Below, piece after piece: positions 26,560 to 32,041 of a stretch of 32,041 bases of DNA. This DNA comes from Bacillota bacterium. GTDB taxonomy: Bacteria; Bacillota; Clostridia; DSM-8532. Under the pieces are notes generated by a model, which made no database searches, had not been told where the DNA came from, and saw only the letters and a program-made list of their open reading frames with translations. Positions within the stretch are counted from its first letter, which is position 1. The number at the start of each line of letters is the position of its first letter. Location of the stretch: assembly GCA_022702935.2 (NCBI GenBank), contig JAKIML020000108.1:1-32041 (forward strand), written 5' to 3'. Made by a program: the position numbers and the translations under genes.

Positions 26560-27690
26560 TCAGGACAGCTCCTGTGAAAGCACCTGATTCAAAACCCTCG
26601 AAAAGGCTTGTATATCATGGCCCAGCCAAATAAGGTGGATACCCATGGCCTTGGCCCGCTCAAAAAAATGTCGGCTATGGGGCTTCCTGGCGGTAATGAG
26701 CAGCTTGATACCCTGGCTGCCGCCTATTCTCTGGGCATAGACCTCCAGCTCGTTGAGCATGCCTGTGGAGGGGTTATCCATGTCCTTGCAGGAGATAAAG
26801 ATCATGCGGGAATCGGCGGTGGCCATAACATCAATTTCATTGACCACGCCGCAGGGCGCATGCCCCCATACAAACCGAACATCGGCCTTGGTATCATCAA
26901 TGAAGGAGAAACTATGAATCACACGGTAGGTCAGGGCCTCCAGCCAGAGCCCCGCTGTTTGAATAAAGCTTCTGACTATGGCCTCGGGGATTCTTAAGTG
27001 AAGCTGGTTTCGTGTAATGACCCGTTCTTTGACATAACCCTTTCTCTCAAGAAAGGACACAAAGCTTTCTATCGGCGACCCTTTTTGATAGTTTATTTTT
27101 ATGCGGCTGCCCAGCTCAATCCAATCCCCATTGGGGATATAGTTGTTTTTGAGCAGATAACGCAGCTCATCCCATCGCCCGATATCCTCCTGGACAAATT
27201 GCAGCATATCACTCATCACCGGGCTGTTCATAAGCTCCTCGGTGGACTCCTCTATGTCAAAGCCCTCAACTTCAAGGACCTCATCAACCTCCAGCTCTAC
27301 GGGGCCTCCCGGAATGGGTTCGTCCCCATCCTCCTTAAGGCTGTAGACCTCGCCTTCGGTGACATCCACGAAATACAGGTCCACCCCCTCCTTGATGCCT
27401 TTAAAAAGCATCTGATATTCATGAAATTGGGTACAGTAATTCACCAGGATGGCCGTCGTTCCCCCGGCCCCGTCCTGTTTAAGATAGTCCTCCACCTCGG
27501 CAAGGGTCACCGGGCAACGGATACCATGCTGGGTTAAAAGCCCCTTCACCGACTTGGTGTAGTCGCGGGGAAGATCCCGGGCCAGCAGCACGATTTCTTT
27601 CCGAGGTTTCAGTTTGATGGCGCCAATGGCGATATGAAGCTCATTGCCATCGGTAAAGCAAAGCAGGGTGTCCGGGCTTTTGATTGTCAT
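26560..27690 (-). CDS. DUF1887/Card1-like PD-(D/E)XK nuclease, CARF-like N-terminus
   Basis: A 376-residue protein. The C-terminal third carries the nuclease pattern of the DUF1887 (Card1/Can2-related) family: G247-L-W-L-E251, N284-E-I-D287-V, FISC-K302, then a basic stretch and GG (RIGGSQGIKLLIT). Card1-type proteins are cyclic-oligoadenylate-activated nucleases of type III CRISPR immunity. Residues 1-120 fit a Rossmann-like CARF domain, but the usual ligand-site NxTGGTK-like loop reads VNYCTQFHEY (83-91), so binding of that ligand is doubtful. An acidic linker (about 112-152) and a wHTH-like middle (about 155-235) follow. No cas genes are nearby. GGGGGAAAG precedes the ATG. Function unknown. 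Confidence 0.65.
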   Translation of the reverse strand: MTIKSPDTLLCFTDGNELHIAIGAIKLKPRKEIVLLARDLPRDYTKSVKGLLTQHGIRCPVTLAEVEDYLKQDGAGGTTAILVNYCTQFHEYQMLFKGIKEGVDLYFVDVTEGEVYSLKEDGDEPIPGGPVELEVDEVLEVEGFDIEESTEELMNSPVMSDMLQFVQEDIGRWDELRYLLKNNYIPNGDWIELGSRIKINYQKGSPIESFVSFLERKGYVKERVITRNQLHLRIPEAIVRSFIQTAGLWLEALTYRVIHSFSFIDDTKADVRFVWGHAPCGVVNEIDVMATADSRMIFISCKDMDNPSTGMLNELEVYAQRIGGSQGIKLLITARKPHSRHFFERAKAMGIHLIWLGHDIQAFSRVLNQVLSQELS

Positions 27691-27903
27691 AGGCTTTCCC
27701 CCATACTTATTTTTTCAGGCTTGGATTAGTATTTGTCGATAGCAGCCTCCTCACTCATGAAGCCGATAAATTTACATTCTGTATTTTCGGGCTTCGCAGT
27801 TTTTCTATGGCATAAATTTCTTCGGTTATATTTAGCCGCTTTTCCGCATCTATTGGACTATAGCTTAAGCATGGATGCTGGACCGTAAAGTGCAGGTGCT
27901 TTT

Positions 27904-28593
27904 ATGGATGCAAATATGGGAGTCCTTCTCACCACTTTTGTCATGGTATTGATTATGGAGATGGGTGACAAGACCCAGCTTCTGGTGGTGGCTCTCGCCT
28001 CTAAGTTTCGACCCGTACAGGTTTTTGTGGGAATCTTGCTTGCCACACTGGGCCTTAACCTCCTGGCGGTGGCTCTGGGAACAGCCATTGGTGGAATCAA
28101 GGTCATTCAGGACAGTGTTCGGGCTGCAGCCTCATTGCTCTTTATCTTTTTTGGCCTTCTCTCTTTAAGAAAGGAAGAGTCCGATTCGGAAGAAAGTCCC
28201 GGACGGCCTTACAAAGCAGTATTGGGTATAGCCCTGGCCTTCTTTCTGGCTGAATGCGGCGATAAGACCCAGCTTTCCACCTTCTCCTTTGCGGCCATGT
28301 ATCCCGAACAGCCCCTCAGTGTTTTCGCGGGGGCATCCCTGGGGCTTCTGGCTGCTGACAGTCTGGGGCTCATTGCCGGAACCCTGGTCCTGCGTTATGT
28401 ACCCAAACGAACCATATCGGTTATCTCAGCCTTTCTGTTTATCGCTTTTGGCTTTATCAGCGGCTGGACCACCTTAAGATATCATTTTGTGCTGGATATG
28501 AAGACCTGCATCCTTTATACGGCCGTCACAGCCGTGGTATCCCTTATTGCTGCCGCAATTCTCCTTCTGACACAAAAAAACAATCCTCACTGA
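27904..28593 (+). CDS. UPF0016/GDT1-family cation (Mn2+/Ca2+) transporter
   Basis: A 229-residue membrane protein with two internal repeats, each starting with the signature E-x-G-D-K-T: E19-MGDKT24 and E117-CGDKT122. About six transmembrane segments are expected, three per half, joined by an acidic, Ser-rich cytoplasmic loop (about 90-102). Bacterial members such as MneA export Mn2+, and eukaryotic TMEM165/Gdt1 members move Mn2+ or Ca2+. AGGTG lies 5 nt before the ATG. I found no yybP-ykoY (Mn2+) riboswitch pattern in the 213 bp upstream. It is transcribed alone between a divergent gene and rpmB. Confidence 0.9.
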   Translation: MDANMGVLLTTFVMVLIMEMGDKTQLLVVALASKFRPVQVFVGILLATLGLNLLAVALGTAIGGIKVIQDSVRAAASLLFIFFGLLSLRKEESDSEESPGRPYKAVLGIALAFFLAECGDKTQLSTFSFAAMYPEQPLSVFAGASLGLLAADSLGLIAGTLVLRYVPKRTISVISAFLFIAFGFISGWTTLRYHFVLDMKTCILYTAVTAVVSLIAAAILLLTQKNNPH

Positions 28594-28668
28594 GGCCGGA
28601 CATCCCTGTCAAAATCCCATGGATGAATAAATATCTGCGCCGGCAGAGGGATTAATTTAGAAATAGGG

Positions 28669-28698
28669 TTGCCAGACTCGCCATACTTATGGTAAAAT
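28669..28698 (+). promoter_or_regulatory. Promoter of rpmB
   Basis: TTGCCA (28669-28674), 18-bp spacer, TAAAAT (28693-28698), about 75 nt before the rpmB start. Confidence 0.5.
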
Positions 28699-28773
28699 AC
28701 TTCTTGCTGTTAAGAACAATATTTAACAATAGAGTCCATCGTACGACATGCGGAGTGCAGGGAGGTGTAACAG

Positions 28774-28962
28774 ATGGCAAAGTGCGAGGTATGTAATAAA
28801 GGCCAACATTTTGGTTTACAGGTTAGCCACTCAAACAGAAAGTCTAACAGAGCTTGGAAGCCCAATATCAAGAAGATCAGAGTTGAAGTTGACGGCATTT
28901 CTAAGAGCATAAACATTTGTGCAAGATGCCTGCGTTCCAGCAGAATGACAAAGTCCGTTTAA
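28774..28962 (+). CDS. rpmB: Ribosomal protein bL28
   Basis: Large-subunit ribosomal protein of 62 residues, with the zinc-binding type pattern: C4-x-x-C7 and C49-x-x-C52. MAKCEVCNKGQHFG and SHSNRKSNRAWKPNIKK are family hallmarks. GGGAGGTG lies 7 nt before the ATG. It has its own promoter and terminator. Its neighbour across the terminators is spoVM, the same pairing as in Bacillus subtilis. Confidence 0.98.
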   Translation: MAKCEVCNKGQHFGLQVSHSNRKSNRAWKPNIKKIRVEVDGISKSINICARCLRSSRMTKSV

Positions 28963-28980
28963 TATTGGAAAGCTAAGTAT

Positions 28981-29013
28981 AAGGCTATTGGAATCAACCA
29001 ATAGCCTTTTCTC
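28981..29013 (+). terminator. Rho-independent terminator of rpmB
   Basis: AAGGCTATTGG pairs with CCAATAGCCTT around a 6-nt loop, followed by TTTTCTC. Confidence 0.9.
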
Positions 29014-29076
29014 ATTCCCGGACCCCGGCAAGTCAATGGCCTTATAGGGTTGGAACCGATGTCATATGAGATACGG

Positions 29077-29113
29077 TAAAAGAGAGGTTACTTAAAAGCA
29101 CCTCTCTTTTTCT
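29077..29113. terminator. Bidirectional terminator between rpmB and spoVM
   Basis: AGAGAGGT (29081-29088) pairs with ACCTCTCT (29100-29107). There is a T run on the plus side and a TTTT run on the minus side. It likely ends spoVM transcription and backs up the rpmB terminator. Confidence 0.8.
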
Positions 29114-29125
29114 TTGCTTGCCACA

Positions 29126-29197
29126 CTAGTGGATTCTAAATAAACGCCTGAGTATTCCTCCCAGGAATCCGGGCATCTTGAGCACCACTATTCTCAT
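29126..29197 (-). CDS. spoVM: Stage V sporulation protein M (23-residue peptide)
   Basis: SpoVM is a tiny amphipathic helix made in the mother cell. It senses membrane curvature on the forespore, anchors SpoIVA and licenses coat and cortex assembly. This 23-residue frame reads MRIVVLKMPGFLGGILRR then five more residues. It aligns without gaps to B. subtilis SpoVM: K7, P9, F11-L-G-G-I15 and R17 are all conserved, and the total is three residues shorter. GGAGG lies 8 nt before the ATG (29206-29210). It sits next to rpmB, as in Bacillus, and has a strong terminator after it. No clear SigE promoter could be read. Confidence 0.9.
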   Translation of the reverse strand: MRIVVLKMPGFLGGILRRLFRIH

Positions 29198-29290
29198 GTG
29201 CATAACCTCCGTGCCAGCTCCTGTCAGTTACAGTATATTCACATGAAGGGCAAGATGTTAATGATCTTGTGATATTTATTTTTCGTTCTC

Positions 29291-30604
29291 CTATTGAACC
29301 AAAATATCCAGGAGCTCCTGTCCGTCATCGCTCACAATGATGACCTTTACGCCCAGCGCCTTTTCAAGATCCCGGGCAGTTTTGTCATCCAACAGCAGGT
29401 CACTGTCGGCCTTGAACATATTTTTGCTTAAGAGAAGCCGTTCTCCCAGCGCTTTGCCCTTAAGCTCCCGAATGAGATCATATCCGGTCAGAAGTCCAGT
29501 CACTGTAACCCCCAAACCAAAAAAGGTGTTCTCCACCGGATAAACATGGATGGTGAGACCCTGAACCACTTTCTCAATCCTGGCGGTCATCTCCTTGAAA
29601 AAGCTGTAAACTGAAACCCCTACAGCCACACTGACCTCTTGATAGCGGGGTTTGATATTCTGCCCGTCCAAATCCGACAGAGCCTCCTCAATCTCATAGG
29701 ACAGGGAGGCGATCATGCCCACACCGTTCTCAATCTGGGGAAAATCCTCATAATCACTATAGGGCGGGATGGGCCGCTCAGCCATGATATAGATTTCATC
29801 GGCCAGATAGACAATCCGGCTTCCATACTTCTCAAGAAGCCTTTTCTGCCATCCCTCCACCTGATCCACAACAGTCCCGGCAATCTCTTTATTGAAGGGT
29901 GTTAAAGGGTAAAGCCCTTCCCGGTGCCGTGTCAAACCCACGGGCACCACCGAAATGCTGTGAAGCTCAGGATACAGGGCCGTCAAATCGCCCAGGGTGC
30001 GATCCAGCTCTGCCCCGTCATTCAGCCCCGGACAAAGGACAATCTGGGTGTTGACGGTGATGCCCTGGGAGGTAAAGCGCTGGATATTCTCCAGTATATT
30101 CCCGGCAAAGCGGTTATTGAGCATCTTTACCCGAAGCTCCGGATTGGTGGTATGCACTGAGACATTAATGGGCGACATGCGATAGCGGATAATGCGGTCA
30201 ATCTCCTCCTCGGAGATATTGGTCATGGTGATGTAGTTTCCAAAAAGAAAGGATAGCCTGGCATCATCGTCCTTAAAGTAAAGGGTGTCCCGCATCCCCT
30301 TGGGAAGCTGGTCAATGAAGCAGAAAACACACTTATTCCTGCAGCAGTTCTCCTCGTCCATGAGGGAATTGTCGAAGTCCAGACCAAGGTCCTCGGCTTC
30401 GTCCTTTTCAATCTCATATTGCCAGGTGCTGCCATCCTTTTTTTCAATCTCCAGGGTAATGTCGCTGTCAGCACAGAAGAACCGATAGTCAAAGATGTCC
30501 TTGATGCCCTGACCATTGACGGAGACCAAATAATCCCCTGCCTCTATCCCCAATTCCTCTGCAATACTGTCGGGCTGCACCCCGTTGATTTGGATCTTAT
30601 GCAT
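29291..30604 (-). CDS. PDZ / radical SAM / DUF512 protein (TIGR03279 type)
   Basis: A 437-residue protein. Residues about 5-60 are PDZ-like (PDSIAEELGIEAGDYLVSVN). An atypical radical-SAM cluster motif follows at C88-x3-C92-x2-C95 (CRNKCVFCFIDQLP), then a TIM-barrel core (NYITMTNI, VSVHTTNPELR, TQIVLCPGLNDG) and the DUF512 domain (VYPVENTFFGLGVTVTGLL). The reaction is unknown. I start at ATG 30604, preceded by AAGG; an upstream in-frame start at 30634 adds only MGPLRKEGKS. It follows the rpmF terminator, so its promoter is unclear. Family identity is firm. Confidence 0.9.
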   Translation of the reverse strand: MHKIQINGVQPDSIAEELGIEAGDYLVSVNGQGIKDIFDYRFFCADSDITLEIEKKDGSTWQYEIEKDEAEDLGLDFDNSLMDEENCCRNKCVFCFIDQLPKGMRDTLYFKDDDARLSFLFGNYITMTNISEEEIDRIIRYRMSPINVSVHTTNPELRVKMLNNRFAGNILENIQRFTSQGITVNTQIVLCPGLNDGAELDRTLGDLTALYPELHSISVVPVGLTRHREGLYPLTPFNKEIAGTVVDQVEGWQKRLLEKYGSRIVYLADEIYIMAERPIPPYSDYEDFPQIENGVGMIASLSYEIEEALSDLDGQNIKPRYQEVSVAVGVSVYSFFKEMTARIEKVVQGLTIHVYPVENTFFGLGVTVTGLLTGYDLIRELKGKALGERLLLSKNMFKADSDLLLDDKTARDLEKALGVKVIIVSDDGQELLDILVQ

Positions 30605-30646
30605 TGATTTACCTTCTTTCCGTAAAGGACCCACTTACACATTCCG

Positions 30647-30681
30647 TAAAAAAACAATAGCAGCTTAAAATAAAGCTGCTA
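30647..30681 (-). terminator. Rho-independent terminator of rpmF
   Basis: Minus strand TAGCAGCTT (30673-30681) pairs with AAGCTGCTA (30658-30666) around a 6-nt loop, followed by TTG and a run of T. Confidence 0.9.
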
Positions 30682-30736
30682 CTACTTCTTGATTCTAACT
30701 AACATTCTGTCAAATAGGGAATGCTCCGGAGATTCA

Positions 30737-30922
30737 TTACTTAACGTCTTCTACCTTCACTACTTCCTTGCCGTCATAGAATCCGCATTCCTTACAAACC
30801 ACGTGCGGAAGCTTGAGTGCATGGCACTTCTTGCATGCAACCAGATTCGGCGCGGAAAGCTTGTAGTGAGTTCTTCTCTTATGCTTCCTCTGCTTCGACA
30901 CTTTACTTTTTGGTACCGCCAT
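30737..30922 (-). CDS. rpmF: Ribosomal protein bL32
   Basis: A 61-residue large-subunit protein. MAVPKSKVSKQRKHKRRTHY is the family N-terminus, and the zinc ribbon is C30-x-x-C33 and C43-x-x-C46. GGAGGTG lies 7 nt before ATG 30922, so longer upstream starts are rejected. It follows the DUF177 gene by 62 bp, a conserved bacterial pairing. Confidence 0.98.
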   Translation of the reverse strand: MAVPKSKVSKQRKHKRRTHYKLSAPNLVACKKCHALKLPHVVCKECGFYDGKEVVKVEDVK

Positions 30923-30984
30923 TTTGTAACACCTCCGTTCAGTGTTTGCATATACCAGCATTCCTGCTGCTTTTGCTTGCTATT

Positions 30985-31497
30985 TTAGTCAAAAAAACCT
31001 TTCAATGCTTCAAATCGTGAGTCGGTTGGCATATCCTTCTGGCAATCGCAACCGCCTTCCTTCATTTCAGCGCCACATAACGGACACAATCCCGGACAAT
31101 TTTCCCGACATACATGTGCCATGGGAAGATTGGTAATCAAACAATCGGCTAAAATCCTATCCAAATCAAGTACATTACCGCTGTAGGTAAAGCGATCATC
31201 CTTGAGAGATTCGTCGGCCTCGGCCTGGCTTCTCTCGATGATGTCCTCATCAATAGGAACGGACAGCTCTTGCTCGATTTTTTCGCCGCACCGGTCACAT
31301 ACTGTACTGTAACTCACCCTGGCAAGGCCCTTTAGGACCAGCATGCCATTGTTGTTAGTGACAGAGCCCGAAAAATCAACAGGGCTTGTAAAAGTGACCG
31401 TACCTAGATTTGATTCCAAATCCTTGAGGGATTCCGTCTGCGAAATCTGAATACTGCCACCGTTGTCCTTTATGATTGAAGTTATGTCAAGTTTCAT
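30985..31497 (-). CDS. YceD/DUF177 family protein
   Basis: A 170-residue protein of the DUF177 (YceD) family, widely found just before rpmF and linked in bacteria and plants to 23S rRNA accumulation. Cys pairs at C67/C70 (CDRC) and C130, C134, C138, C141 (CRENCPGLCPLC) plus C150/C152 suggest metal binding. GGAGGG precedes the ATG, and a consensus promoter lies upstream. It is the first gene of an operon with rpmF. Confidence 0.93.
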   Translation of the reverse strand: MKLDITSIIKDNGGSIQISQTESLKDLESNLGTVTFTSPVDFSGSVTNNNGMLVLKGLARVSYSTVCDRCGEKIEQELSVPIDEDIIERSQAEADESLKDDRFTYSGNVLDLDRILADCLITNLPMAHVCRENCPGLCPLCGAEMKEGGCDCQKDMPTDSRFEALKGFFD

Positions 31498-31551
31498 AGG
31501 ATGCTCCCTCCTTCAAAGCGCACTTAGGCTCCCGGAAGGTCAACATGAAAT

Positions 31552-31580
31552 ATTATACTCACATCATCCTGCTTTGTCAA
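31552..31580 (-). promoter_or_regulatory. Consensus SigA promoter of DUF177-rpmF
   Basis: Minus strand TTGACA (31575-31580), 17-bp spacer, TATAAT (31552-31557), a perfect consensus. The -35 abuts the glyA terminator. Confidence 0.88.
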
Positions 31581-31607
31581 CAAAAACCCTTTGGAGTTGC
31601 CAAAGGA
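31581..31607 (-). terminator. Rho-independent terminator of glyA
   Basis: Minus strand CCTTTGG (31600-31606) pairs with CCAAAGG (31588-31594) around a 5-nt loop, followed by GTTTTTG. Confidence 0.85.
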
Positions 31608-31673
31608 TTCTTGGAAGAATGGAGCAATCTTTTTGGTTTCAATCGCCAAAGACTGTTAAAGCATTCTCGAAAA

Positions 31674-32041
31674 TTAATAAAGCGGGAAGCGAGCTGTCAG
31701 TTGACCCACTCTTTTTATTATTTCCTCTTTATTCTGTTCAAAACCACCGCTGAGAGCCATATCGATAAGGGAGGCAATCTCCTGCATTTCAGCTTCCTTC
31801 ATGCCACGGCTGGTGACGGCCGGGGTTCCGATGCGAATACCGCTGGTCACGGCAGGGCTCAAGGTATCAAAGGGAATTCCGTTCTTGTTGACGGTAATCA
31901 TGACCTCGTCGAGCATATGCTGGGCTTCTTTTCCTGTAATGCCCTTATTGGTAAGGTTCACAAGCATCAGATGATTATCGGTTCCACCCGATACAATTTC
32001 AAAGCCCTTGGCAATGAGCGCCTCGGAAAGTGCCTTGGCAT
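31674..32041 (-). CDS. glyA: Serine hydroxymethyltransferase (C-terminal part)
   Basis: GlyA interconverts serine and glycine with tetrahydrofolate and PLP. Only the last 121 residues are in the window; the gene runs off the right edge. Recognisable are [17 protein letters not shown], the family stretch [11 protein letters not shown] and the loop [16 protein letters not shown] near the C-terminus. It ends with a terminator about 70 nt downstream. Confidence 0.95.
   Translation of the reverse strand, partial: AKALSEALIAKGFEIVSGGTDNHLMLVNLTNKGITGKEAQHMLDEVMITVNKNGIPFDTLSPAVTSGIRIGTPAVTSRGMKEAEMQEIASLIDMALSGGFEQNKEEIIKRVGQLTARFPLY

Noticed and set aside
26560-27690. Possible CRISPR locus around the Card1-like gene
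   Set aside because: No regularly spaced repeats and no cas genes were seen anywhere in the window.
27732-27740. Second Spo0A-box-like sequence TTTGTCGAT
   Set aside because: Mismatch in the core heptamer and no supporting promoter; likely chance.
27691-27903. Mn2+ riboswitch (yybP-ykoY) before the UPF0016 gene
   Set aside because: The conserved loop sequences of that riboswitch were not found, and no terminator hairpin precedes the start codon.
30705-30735. TTGACA on the minus strand after rpmF as a promoter for the DUF512 gene
   Set aside because: No -10 box at suitable spacing, and it lies upstream of the rpmF terminator.

Overview
The window looks like chromosomal DNA of an endospore-forming member of the Clostridia (Firmicutes). 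Supporting signs are a glmS ribozyme in front of glmS, an Ile-type T-box in front of a ten-gene ilv-leu operon, a Spo0E-like phosphatase, a spore-coat transglutaminase (Tgl), and a 23-residue SpoVM peptide next to rpmB. Promoters are mostly SigA-like, and several are perfect or near-perfect TTGACA-N17-TATAAT. No insertion sequence, prophage or CRISPR array is visible. Genus cannot be fixed from the sequence alone.

Layout. 1-3.8 kb: a partial serine hydrolase (+), a CapA-family protein and a Spo0E-like protein (-), an XRE regulator and a methyltransferase (+), then a small broken gene (-). 3.8-7.7 kb (-): glmM, a glmS ribozyme and glmS, the core of UDP-GlcNAc precursor synthesis, with tRNA-Val(CAC) just upstream of glmM. 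7.7-10.4 kb (-): a cellobiose 2-epimerase gene with a long, GC-rich structured leader and a LacI-type operator at its promoter, followed upstream by the LacI-family gene. 10.5-23.8 kb (-): one branched-chain amino acid operon, in transcription order T-box, ilvB, ilvN, ilvC, leuA, cimA, leuC, leuD, leuB, ilvD, second ilvB. 23.8-25.6 kb (-): an HTH-ACT protein (PheB-like) and homoserine dehydrogenase. 25.7-27.7 kb (-): tgl and a DUF1887/Card1-like nuclease. 27.9-32 kb: a UPF0016 cation transporter and rpmB (+), then spoVM, a radical-SAM/DUF512 protein, rpmF, the DUF177 gene and the 3' end of glyA (-).

How the genes work together. The ilv-leu operon carries both leuA and cimA. Citramalate synthase plus the shared LeuBCD enzymes can make 2-oxobutyrate without threonine deaminase, and IlvBN-IlvC-IlvD then complete Ile and Val. 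The T-box specifier reads as an Ile codon (ATC), which fits an operon that makes Ile by this route. The upstream hom unit feeds the aspartate-family branch (Thr, Met).

Least explained parts: (1) the structured, GC-rich leader of the epimerase gene (9022-9152); (2) a chain of three stem-loops between ilvC and leuA (20038-20225); (3) a long helix that closes around the whole glmS ribozyme using leader sequence 5' of the cleavage site; (4) a Card1-like nuclease with an intact-looking nuclease motif but a CARF-like half lacking the usual ligand motif, with no CRISPR genes nearby.
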